Origin: MPNP01 sp963668325
GTDB taxonomy: Bacteria; Pseudomonadota; Alphaproteobacteria; Rhodobacterales; Rhodobacteraceae
Direction: 5' to 3'
NCBI GenBank assembly: GCA_963668325.1
Contig: OY764222.1
Span: forward strand, 310,001 to 374,000
Length of the DNA stretch: 64,000 nt
Shown here: piece after piece, positions 17,437-25,527 of the stretch
How positions within the stretch are numbered: the first letter of the stretch is position 1
Layout of the letters: each line of letters begins with the position of its first letter
Program-made: the position numbers and the translations under genes
Notes under the pieces: generated by a model
The model's database searches: none
What the model was told of the DNA's origin: nothing
What the model saw: the letters and a program-made list of their open reading frames with translations, nothing else

Positions 17437-18210
17437 ATGAGTGGTTTGCTAGAACAAATACTCCAAATTGATCCTGAGGAAGCCACTTACGGATCAAGGT
17501 ATCATGCCCAACTAAATTCCGGCTCAATATTCGGAATTCAGGAATGCTTAAGGCGAGATAGCTGGACTTGTCAAACGTGCAAAGTCAGAATCCCAGAATT
17601 CATGGAAGTTGACCATAAGGTTCATAAACCAGGCTGCAAAGCTAATGAATTGACCACGATTTGCCAGTTCTGCCACAATCTGAAACATCCGATGTGGGCT
17701 TCATTAAGAGGGCGTCTCAGGTTGGTTTGGTTACCGCAGATACCCCAGTTTATGGTCACTAGAATGGCTTGGGGTTTGTTTTTTTCCTCTCGCCACGAAA
17801 ACATCCCAAATTATTTTCAATCGGCAGAAAGAATTATTGAACGAATTGATCGAAGGGAAGCAATACTGGCTGATCTTCTGGGGAGTTCAGATGCTGAGGG
17901 GTTTTTTGAAGCGCTCCATACTGTACGACGTTTCATTGATGCAAAAAGTTTTTGGCAAAAAATCAGAGAACTTGATGGATTTGCTCGCTTTTGGCCAACT
18001 GCAGTAAATGCTTCCTGCTCATTTACGGAAAGGTCATCAACTGCTTTAAGTTATTGGTCTGAAGGAAAATTTATTGATATGAGCCAAAAGTCAAAAGACC
18101 ATTATTGGGCAAGGTGCGGTGACCCAGAAGAATACCTGAAAAAAGTACTGAGTTCAAATTCCATTATTCCTGAGAAACTTCAAGAAACTAGGGGTTTTAA
18201 CGATGAATAA
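17437..18210 (+). CDS. icmJ: IcmJ/DotN-like protein with HNH-type zinc fold
   Basis: 257 residues from ATG 17437. The core RRDSWTCQTC (Cys45, Cys48), MEVDHKVHKPGCKANELTT (Asp59, His60, Asn70) and CQFCHNLKH (Cys76, Cys79, His80, His84) form an HNH-like zinc fold. Legionella DotN (208 aa), part of the type IV coupling complex with DotL and DotM, has the same cysteine framework, and DotN lies next to DotO as here. Unlike the DotN sequence I recall, this protein keeps the DH...N...H residues of active HNH nucleases. It could therefore be a structural IcmJ, a nuclease, or both. The last 8 bp overlap the next gene, pointing to translational coupling. Confidence 0.68.
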   Translation: MSGLLEQILQIDPEEATYGSRYHAQLNSGSIFGIQECLRRDSWTCQTCKVRIPEFMEVDHKVHKPGCKANELTTICQFCHNLKHPMWASLRGRLRLVWLPQIPQFMVTRMAWGLFFSSRHENIPNYFQSAERIIERIDRREAILADLLGSSDAEGFFEALHTVRRFIDAKSFWQKIRELDGFARFWPTAVNASCSFTERSSTALSYWSEGKFIDMSQKSKDHYWARCGDPEEYLKKVLSSNSIIPEKLQETRGFNDE

Positions 18211-19675
18211 GGTGAGCTCAAAAGAAGCCATGATCCCAAACCCAGGGATTATTTTTAAGCCATCCGATGAAAAAATTCTTGCTTATGATAGTTCGTCAGA
18301 TGGCAAGGTGGAATTACATTCAAATCTCTTCAATCTCCCGCCAGGGATTTGGTTCACTGATGGGGTGGGAATGAATGAACTATTGTTTGAACCTTCCAAA
18401 AACCACTACCTGCTAGCAGATGACTGGCTTGGGATTTCAATAAAAGAAATAGCAGGCGAGTGGGGCTTAAATCTTACAAAGGAAATGCACCATTATCGAC
18501 TGATATGTTGGATACTAAAACGTATTTTGCTTCTAACTTGTCTGATATTAAAGACCCAAAGCAAAAGGGGTGAAACCGATACAGGGTGGTTAGGTGATAA
18601 TCGATTATTTCTATCCAGCCCCAGTCTCTATAAGGCAATAAACCGGCAATCATACCGGTTGGAAATACAGAGGCCAAGGACTAATAGAATTTCTCCTTGG
18701 GAACTAGAAGGCCTCACACTCTTTGGATCAGTTGGAAAAAAGGTATTGAATCCGAATGGAACGAATCCACCAATATTTAGTGCCAAGTATCCAAGATTTC
18801 CCTACCTATCAAAACTGGCTCACTTGCCTGTACCCCGTCAAGGCAAGTGGAATAAAATTAAAATTACGGAGAAAAACACTGAATTAACCCCAGAACATGA
18901 AAAAAGACTTGGTCATTTCGATGACCCGGTGATTTGTTTTGGGAAATTCAACCCACGGACCAATTTAACCCATCCTTGGGTAAGAGAATGGATAAATGGT
19001 GAGGGGAGTTTCGGCAGAACTGCTTTTACTCTTAAGGAAATACAAATTTTGCAGGAGTACGGAACTTTCCTCGTTGAGAGCATTTTGGTTGGGAGCGGTT
19101 GGGAAAAATCAACATCAGCCAACTCGACTTTAGTAAGATACCTTGAATATCTGGTAAGGAAATGTGGAGGTACAGGGTACGCGAAATCTTCCTGGACGGC
19201 TGGAATTATAGCGCAATCACTGTTCCAAGGAATAGCTGTTTACTCTTCAATCCAGAACCAATCCAATCCTCATTATTATGCTTGGATGGCGGCAGAAGAT
19301 CGTATCCGGATGCTACCCATCATAAAAGTATTGAATAATTATAACATTCGCATTGTTTCTGCCTGTGGAGGTGTTGTTAGATTTCATGCCCCTATGGAAG
19401 ATTTGGTTCTTGAACAACTTAGGAAGAAATTTTCAACCATCGGAGTTGCCCTCACGTGTAGCCAGGTTCCTACATTCAGGAAAACCGAGTTGCCTGATGG
19501 AGAAAGCCTTAGGAAATTCAGAGGATCAAAGGGGTCACAAAGGCTACAATTTCTTATTCATTACGGCTTGGGGAAATGGCTGTGGAGATATGATTCTCTT
19601 ATTGGTTTGAATTCAGATGCAAAAGAAGTGCGGTTAGTGGACCTCAATTCGAGGATTGCAAACCGCTATGCTTAG
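18203..19675 (+). CDS. Unknown protein encoded between icmJ and icmB
   Basis: 490 residues that I cannot match to a family. It overlaps icmJ by 8 bp upstream and icmB by 8 bp downstream (ATG inside ...ATGCTTAG), so it belongs to this operon and is probably made in step with both. One hydrophobic stretch (ICWILKRILLLTCLILK, about residues 101-117) might be a single membrane segment. The remainder looks soluble, with a Trp/Pro-rich middle and a C-terminal half containing ESILVGSGWEKS and ACGGVVRFHAP. It has no visible nucleotide-binding loop, zinc cluster or signal peptide. Legionella has no gene between icmJ and icmB, so it is either a lineage-specific component of the apparatus or a highly diverged Dot/Icm subunit. 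Confidence 0.8.
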   Translation: MNKVSSKEAMIPNPGIIFKPSDEKILAYDSSSDGKVELHSNLFNLPPGIWFTDGVGMNELLFEPSKNHYLLADDWLGISIKEIAGEWGLNLTKEMHHYRLICWILKRILLLTCLILKTQSKRGETDTGWLGDNRLFLSSPSLYKAINRQSYRLEIQRPRTNRISPWELEGLTLFGSVGKKVLNPNGTNPPIFSAKYPRFPYLSKLAHLPVPRQGKWNKIKITEKNTELTPEHEKRLGHFDDPVICFGKFNPRTNLTHPWVREWINGEGSFGRTAFTLKEIQILQEYGTFLVESILVGSGWEKSTSANSTLVRYLEYLVRKCGGTGYAKSSWTAGIIAQSLFQGIAVYSSIQNQSNPHYYAWMAAEDRIRMLPIIKVLNNYNIRIVSACGGVVRFHAPMEDLVLEQLRKKFSTIGVALTCSQVPTFRKTELPDGESLRKFRGSKGSQRLQFLIHYGLGKWLWRYDSLIGLNSDAKEVRLVDLNSRIANRYA

Positions 19676-22634
19676 TTTCATGGCGGGGTTGACTGATGGT
19701 TTGGTAAAACTGGCGGGTGATATAGCAAATCCGTCTTTAAAGGACATGATTCCATTGGAAGGTATCGAAGACAATAGAACAATCTGTCTAAAGGATGGCA
19801 CTCTAGCTTCAATGATAAATTTAGGAGCCAAAAACGACTCCTTTGCCGACAATTCTTCCACAGAATACCTTCCCCAATTAAGGTATTGTTTCTTACCCTT
19901 TTTAAAGCATGGCCAGCATTCATTTGAGGTAACTTTTACTCGTAGCCCTGAAACAATCAGGGAAACACTGAAAACACAAATGGAAATCAGAAGTAAAAGA
20001 TGTCTAGCCATAGGTTTAAATCTGGAAAGTTTACTCCAGGAACAATGTCGACTGCATTGTGAAGAACTGACACAGGAAACCATACTCCTGACCATGTATA
20101 CATGGAGTCCTCTGACCAAAGGCAAAAACCAAGGTAGCAATTATGAACCTGATAAGAAAGTGCCTTTTCCACAAGGAGAGAATTCTTATGAAAGGCATCT
20201 TTCAATGATGGATTGTCTAGCCAGGGATTTGGCCTCAAAGGGCTATACAATGAGCCTTTTGGATGCAAACCAATATTTATATCAAGTAAGGTTGGGGCTT
20301 TACCCACACCTGACCCAGGAACCAAGCAGTTGGATGCAATATAGGAATCGAGACAATAATCAGCCCACTGGCCCCTACAATTCTCTTGATTGGGAGTTGT
20401 CCAGGGAGGATGTTCACATCCTGGATCAAAACCTGGTAGCACTAGGTGATAATATCTTTGGGGGTTTTGATATAGATCTGTTTCCAGAATTTATTATCCC
20501 TTTCAATGATCTTATCCAAGCTATTTCGGCTTCACATCCTGAAATCCCCCTTCGATGTTCTATTAAATTTGATGGTCTCAAACCGCATACCATGAAAGTC
20601 AAGGAACAGTATGTAAAATTTTTTGGTTTTACCAATCCAGTCAGACACAGAAACATAAGGTCAGCGTTTGAACTCCTAAAAGAGGATGAAGCAACACCTG
20701 ATGATTTGATCAGGTTCAGAATGGGTTTTTCAACATGGGTTGCCAGGGGCGAAGAAAAACAACTCCGACAAAACCTGTCCTTTCTGAGAAGTTCAGTGGA
20801 ACAATGGGGAAATATCTCCACCGATAGAATTACAGGGGATCCTTTAGCTACAATTCTTTGTACTGTCCCTGGTTTTGGACCAATCAGTACAGCTCCCGAA
20901 GTGTTGGCACCCATGGGAGAGTCATTGAATCTATTTCCGCTTGCCAGGAAAGCTAGCCCCTGGTCCATGGGAGAAATATTGTTTCGAACTCCCGATGGCG
21001 TGTGCTGGCCCTATCAAAGGGGATCAGAGCTCCAGAACAGTTGGATAGAGATTCTGATAGGATCTTCTGGAACTGGTAAGTCTGTTGCCTTGAATGCCTT
21101 GAATTTGGGAAGTGTACTGGATGGTTCTTCGTTAGATTTGAAAAGGGTTGAACTTCCCAAAATGGTTATAGTTGATGTGGGTAATTCCTCCAAAGGTCTA
21201 ATCAGAATCTTACAAGAAGCCCTGCCAAACGGACGAAAAAACGAAGCCGTTCATCTAACTTTCAAACTCCTTCCTAAAAATACGATCAACCCCTTTGACT
21301 TACCCTTGGGTTTTCGAAAGCCACTGAGTAACCACCGTCAATTTCTGATAAATTTCATATCCATTCTCGTCAAGGATCACTCACTCAATACTCAAATTGA
21401 TTTGGAAGGTATTCTGGGGGTCCTTATCGAAAAAACCTACGAACACTATTCGGATTGGGGTTCTCCAAAAAGATATTATCCAGGGGAAGAGGAAATTATT
21501 GATCACTTGTTGGAACAAACCGACTTTACCGGCAGTGATCATAGTACTTGGTGGGAAGTAGCGGATTGGCTTTTTGGTCAAGGTCATCCAAGGGAAGCTG
21601 GATTGGCACAAACCAATGCGGTTCCAATCCTTACAGATCTCATACAGGTGCTACACTCCCCACACTTTGCCAGTATGATTTGCCAGGAGGATGGCAAGAA
21701 TGAAAGCGGGGTTGGTGATTTGATTTCACATTTGCAAATCAGGTTTTCCGAGGCAGTAAGAGATTTCCCGATCATTACCAACACAACCAAATTTGATCTT
21801 GGTGATGCCAGAGTTATGGCCATTGATGTTTCCGAGGTACTTAGCCAAATCAAGGGTTTGGATTCCCAAAGGAGTTCTTCTTTGATGTTTATGTTGGCAC
21901 GTCATGTAGCCATAAGAAACTGGGAAGTAGGTGAGGAGGAAGTCCTATCAATGGTAGAGAAGGAGGATCTACCAGAAAATTATATTGAGTTTCATATTCA
22001 AAGAGCCAAATCAAATAGGGGGCAACCAAAAGTCTTGTGTATTGATGAGTATCATCGGGCAAGCAGTGTCAGGGAAATAAATGACCAGTTAATCAGAGAT
22101 GCCCGTGAAGGTAGGAAAAGGAACTTTCGAATTACTTTGGCCTCGCAGTTGGTAAATGATTTTGATCCGAAAATCCTGAATCTTGCCTCAACGGTACTTG
22201 TCTTTGGAAATCAATTGCCCAATGAGGTCAAGGACTTGCGTAAGTTGTTTCCTTTGGCGAGTGCCGCTGAAGAAATCCTGGTACATGAACTTACCGGTCC
22301 CACAACAGAAGGATCTCCATTATTGGGTATATTCCGTACCAAGGAGGGTACAGTAGTTCAAAAATTGTATTTAAAACTGTCTTCAGATGAATTGTGGGAG
22401 TTTTCAACAACTGCAGAGGATGTTTTGTTAAGGGAACATGTATATGAAACATTCGGTGTAACAGATGGCCGCAATAAATTAAGCAAGAGATTTCCAACGG
22501 GCACGGCAAGAGAAAAATTATTGAACATGAAATTCAGGGTGGAGGAGGAAAGACGAGAGGGTAACAAAAGCGCTGGTAATTTCAGCGTTATTGATAAGGT
22601 CATTAAGGAACTTTATGCCCTCAATATTAATTGA
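19668..22634 (+). CDS. icmB: IcmB/DotO-like type IVB secretion ATPase
   Basis: 988 residues from ATG 19668, close to Legionella IcmB/DotO (about 1,009). It is a VirB4-like ATPase: a long N-terminal non-motor half, then Walker A GSSGTGKS at about 465-472, Walker B KVLCIDEYHRA near 789, and the downstream motif NFRITLASQLVNDFD typical of this motor family. The DEYHRA box and the total length favour IcmB/DotO over the shorter VirB4/TraC. In Legionella DotO supplies energy for Dot/Icm transport with DotB. No other dot/icm gene (dotB, dotL, dotM, dotG, dotH, dotI) is in the window, and the operon ends 31 bp before an IS-derived cassette, which may have cut it off. Confidence 0.78.
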   Translation: MLSFMAGLTDGLVKLAGDIANPSLKDMIPLEGIEDNRTICLKDGTLASMINLGAKNDSFADNSSTEYLPQLRYCFLPFLKHGQHSFEVTFTRSPETIRETLKTQMEIRSKRCLAIGLNLESLLQEQCRLHCEELTQETILLTMYTWSPLTKGKNQGSNYEPDKKVPFPQGENSYERHLSMMDCLARDLASKGYTMSLLDANQYLYQVRLGLYPHLTQEPSSWMQYRNRDNNQPTGPYNSLDWELSREDVHILDQNLVALGDNIFGGFDIDLFPEFIIPFNDLIQAISASHPEIPLRCSIKFDGLKPHTMKVKEQYVKFFGFTNPVRHRNIRSAFELLKEDEATPDDLIRFRMGFSTWVARGEEKQLRQNLSFLRSSVEQWGNISTDRITGDPLATILCTVPGFGPISTAPEVLAPMGESLNLFPLARKASPWSMGEILFRTPDGVCWPYQRGSELQNSWIEILIGSSGTGKSVALNALNLGSVLDGSSLDLKRVELPKMVIVDVGNSSKGLIRILQEALPNGRKNEAVHLTFKLLPKNTINPFDLPLGFRKPLSNHRQFLINFISILVKDHSLNTQIDLEGILGVLIEKTYEHYSDWGSPKRYYPGEEEIIDHLLEQTDFTGSDHSTWWEVADWLFGQGHPREAGLAQTNAVPILTDLIQVLHSPHFASMICQEDGKNESGVGDLISHLQIRFSEAVRDFPIITNTTKFDLGDARVMAIDVSEVLSQIKGLDSQRSSSLMFMLARHVAIRNWEVGEEEVLSMVEKEDLPENYIEFHIQRAKSNRGQPKVLCIDEYHRASSVREINDQLIRDAREGRKRNFRITLASQLVNDFDPKILNLASTVLVFGNQLPNEVKDLRKLFPLASAAEEILVHELTGPTTEGSPLLGIFRTKEGTVVQKLYLKLSSDELWEFSTTAEDVLLREHVYETFGVTDGRNKLSKRFPTGTAREKLLNMKFRVEEERREGNKSAGNFSVIDKVIKELYALNIN

Positions 22635-22783
22635 TAAAATAAAATTGTCGTTGATTGCTTCTAAACTGAACTTCATATACTCCAAATCTCCTTAAAGTAC
22701 CATCATAACAGGGCAAAACCCCTCTTCCAATACCCTTATCATGATATTTTGTTCCCATATATAGCGGTAATGACACAACACCC

Positions 22784-23155
22784 ATGGCCTATAATATCGA
22801 AACCATCACTAACCAATATGGCAGCAAGCCATCCTCCTCAGACACGCCCAACGTGATGGCAACAAAATTCGCAAGAAAACCATCGCCAACCTCTCCAAGT
22901 TCCCACCCGAAATCGTCTAGGGGTTCCGTGCCATCCTCAAGGGGGTGCTGCTGTTGCCAATATCCATGACCACCTTACCATCCAACGCCCACTACCGCAC
23001 GGACATGTCAAGGCCGCTCTTGGAACCGCCGCAAACTTTGACTGGAGAAAATCCTTGCGCGATCCTCCAGATCGCGCCGATTGGCTTTGGCCTGTCATCA
23101 TGCATGGCTCTGTCCTTCGTTTTTCCTTGCCATCGGTATTTCACTGTTGTTTTCC
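22784..23155 (+). pseudogene. Decayed N-terminus of an IS1634-family transposase
   Basis: Read in shifting frames this gives MAYNIETITN, then AILLRHAQRDGNKIRKKTIA followed by NLSKFPPEIV, a TAG stop at 22918-22920, GFRAILKGG, and after another frameshift PLPHGHVKAALGTAANFDW. These are the N-terminal landmarks of IS1634-type transposases (REGGKVRKRTLANLS, then SLPHGHVAAVLGT). At least two frameshifts and one stop make it inactive, and the DDE catalytic core is missing altogether, its place being taken by the Fic gene. Confidence 0.7.
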
Positions 23156-23440
23156 CTACCAGTAAAACATGCCAGAAAAAGTAGCATTTCCTGGCTGATT
23201 TTCGCAGAAAGGTCTTTCTACACTGGCAGTCTTTGTAACGATTTTACCAGCCAGATGCCGATTTTTAATCGTTTTTTACAGCGGAATAGTGATTTTTGCA
23301 GGGATACCCTAAATCCTAACTAGATCACCCAATGAGATAATTATTTTTTCATATAATACCCTTAAAATAATTATTTATGTTGCCAATTACAGTTTTTTAA
23401 CTATATTTGCAGTGTAATAATAATTTTGTGAGGTTTGCCC

Positions 23441-24943
23441 ATGGAAATAAACGATTATAATTTTCGACCAGCAGGCTACGTATACTTTCTGGAAAAATTT
23501 GCACACGCTGGTATGCCTAACTGGCACAGCTCGTCGGTTTCCACTACTGGCACTCACTATTCAAAAATTCAGGACGGGTTTGTCGAAGAGGTTTTCAGAA
23601 CCCAATACTGGCCCGGTGAGAAGGTCGGCGATCATCTTGAATTCGCGCTGAAATATGACGGGGTCAACCTGAGCTTGCTGGCTCGTATCTTCGAAGAGGT
23701 TTCTCAGGATGAGCTCACCGAATACATCAGATCTAAACCTACCGGGAAGTATGCCCGAAGAATCTGGTTCTTCTATGAGTTTTTGACCGGGAAGCAACTG
23801 CCTGTTGACGACCTGACTTCCGGCAATTATGTCGATGCATTGGAGGCCAAAAATTATTACACCGTTCAAAATGGAGAAAAATCTTCACGTCACCGCATTG
23901 TGAACAACCTGCTTGGTCCCAAATCGTTTTGCCCTGTCGTAAGAAGAACCGAAAAGCTTGCCAAACTGGATTCAGCCGACCTGCGCAAAAGGTGTGAGGA
24001 TATCGTCACCGCATATCCACCGGACCTGCTTCGCTGCGCACTGAGCTACCTCTACAACAAGGAAACGAAGTCATCTTTTGAAATTGAGCACATAAAGCCC
24101 AACGCCTCCCGAACAAAAAAGTTTATCACATCACTGGAGCTTGCCGAAAAAGAAGATTTCTGTGAAAAGGAAAGGCTGATAGAGCTTCAGAACCGTATTG
24201 TTGATCCGCGTTTCAAAGACAGTGACTATCGGGTGAGCCAGAATTATGTCGGCCAGACGGTTGCCTATCAGAAGGAGATCATACATTTCATTTGTCCAAA
24301 ACCTGATGACCTGCAAAGTCTTATGGAGGGATTGATCGACTCCCATAAGCGGATGAAAGCGGGAAATGTATCCCCGGTCATTCATGCAGCGACCATCACC
24401 TATGGGTTTGTGTTCCTGCATCCGTTTGAAGATGGGAACGGGCGAATCCATCGGTTTCTGATCCACAACATCCTGTCTCTGCAGGAACTAGTGCCACGCG
24501 GACTCATGTTTCCGGTTTCAGCTGTCATGCTCAAAAATCCGACGGACTATGATACATCACTAGAAGCGTTCTCTCGACCCTTGCTGCAACTCATCGATTA
24601 TCAGTTGGATGAAATGGGGCAAATGACTGTCGAGAACGATACGGCATGCTGGTATCAGTATATGGATATGACCGCTCAGTCAGAAGCCTTGTATGAGTTT
24701 GTTACCAAAACGATTGAAGAAGAACTCGTGGAAGAGCTCAGCTTTCTGGCCAACTATGACAACACAAAAAAGGCGATACAGGACATAATTGATATGCCTG
24801 ACCGCCTGATCGACTTGTTCATCCAGTTGTGCCTGCAGAACAACGGTAGCCTTTCCGCAAGGAAGAGATCCGCTCTCTTTGACTTTCTGACTGATGAAGA
24901 ACTGTCGGCAATGGAGCAGGCAGTGAAAGACGGCTATAACTGA
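23441..24943 (+). CDS. Fic-domain protein (probable AMP transferase)
   Basis: 500 residues from ATG 23441, preceded by GAGG. The full Fic motif HPFEDGNGRIHR is at about 329-340, with the catalytic His and the phosphate-binding Gly-Asn-Gly-Arg. Upstream, at about 213-219, SSFEIEH resembles the class II inhibitory helix (S/T)xxxE(G/N), with the last position His rather than Gly/Asn but the key Glu kept, so activity is probably self-inhibited. Fic proteins modify target hydroxyls, most often with AMP. No partner antitoxin is adjacent. The gene is richer in G+C than the chromosomal genes around it and sits inside an IS-derived cassette, so it is very likely acquired cargo. Confidence 0.88.
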   Translation: MEINDYNFRPAGYVYFLEKFAHAGMPNWHSSSVSTTGTHYSKIQDGFVEEVFRTQYWPGEKVGDHLEFALKYDGVNLSLLARIFEEVSQDELTEYIRSKPTGKYARRIWFFYEFLTGKQLPVDDLTSGNYVDALEAKNYYTVQNGEKSSRHRIVNNLLGPKSFCPVVRRTEKLAKLDSADLRKRCEDIVTAYPPDLLRCALSYLYNKETKSSFEIEHIKPNASRTKKFITSLELAEKEDFCEKERLIELQNRIVDPRFKDSDYRVSQNYVGQTVAYQKEIIHFICPKPDDLQSLMEGLIDSHKRMKAGNVSPVIHAATITYGFVFLHPFEDGNGRIHRFLIHNILSLQELVPRGLMFPVSAVMLKNPTDYDTSLEAFSRPLLQLIDYQLDEMGQMTVENDTACWYQYMDMTAQSEALYEFVTKTIEEELVEELSFLANYDNTKKAIQDIIDMPDRLIDLFIQLCLQNNGSLSARKRSALFDFLTDEELSAMEQAVKDGYN

Positions 24944-25281
24944 CCCGATTAATCAATCGCTTGTATGGTGTAGAGCTTGGTTCCGTATCGTTTCTGGCTG
25001 ATGACAACATCGAAGCCGGCCCGTGGATGGTTTCAAGGTCGTTGGCAAAGCGATGGGCAAACTGCCTTGATGAATCCATTTTAAAGCGCAGACCAAAATC
25101 TCTGGCCACACGTTTGAGCGCCACGGAGACTGTAAAAGTATTCAATTTTACCCGCAATTGAGTAATATTTTGCCAGTATTTATAGCCGTAACTCAATCCT
25201 TACAGTCAAGTTTATCCTGATCTTTCGTACTATTCCTTTTTCCCTCACAATTTATTTCAAAAATTATCCTTTTCCCTCTTG
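24944..25281. other. Non-coding part of the Fic cassette
   Basis: No supported gene. On the minus strand, one frame near 24955-25000 reads ISQKRYGTKLY and resembles a decayed stretch at about 26,890-26,940 (LSLKCYGTKFY), so both may be remains of one protein family. A longer minus-strand open frame here runs into the Fic gene and has no recognisable content. Confidence 0.4.
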
Positions 25282-25394
25282 ATTAGAGTGTTCCCAAAAA
25301 TGGTACAGTTGGTAAATTCGCTGGAATAGCTCTGAATCCCCTTGTAAAGGAGGGTTGGGGCAAATTACATACTAATTTTATTTGTGAAGTTAAG
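25282..25394 (+). repeat. Right-end repeat of IS1634-like cassette (copy A)
   Basis: About 110 bp that recur in inverted orientation at 33450-33561 with roughly 85% match. Shared landmarks are GGTACAGTTGGTAAAT, GGAATAGC, AAAGGAGGGTTGGGGCAAAT and the terminal TTTGTGAAGTT. It is the 3' terminal segment of the element, beyond the transposase stop. Confidence 0.8.
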
Positions 25395-25527
25395 TCTAAA
25401 CGATGTTAACCGACGAGTTGCTTGGCTATCACAGCACCATTCCGAAACTTGTTTGCTGGTTCAGCCAAGTGTAATTTTTAAGGGATATAATCAGCCAACC
25501 ACAATATTATTTGGCAGAGAGTTACTT

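Larger units (their letters stand above)
22660..25400 (+). mobile_element. IS1634-like derived cassette carrying a Fic gene
   Basis: The left end CTGAACTTCA begins at 22666 and the right end GTGAAGTTAAG finishes at 25394; they are imperfect inverted repeats. Both are flanked by the hexamer TCTAAA (22660-22665 and 25395-25400), a 6-bp target duplication. Inside are a decayed transposase N-terminus (22784-23155), a full Fic gene and, at the right end, about 110 bp also found at the right end of the cassette at 33.4-35.1 kb. The element proper is 2,729 bp. Because most of the transposase is missing it can only move if a related transposase acts in trans. Confidence 0.75.

Noticed and set aside
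24819..25196. 125-codon minus-strand frame overlapping the Fic 3' end
   Set aside because: A third of it is the antisense of the Fic gene and the rest shows no family features or ribosome site.
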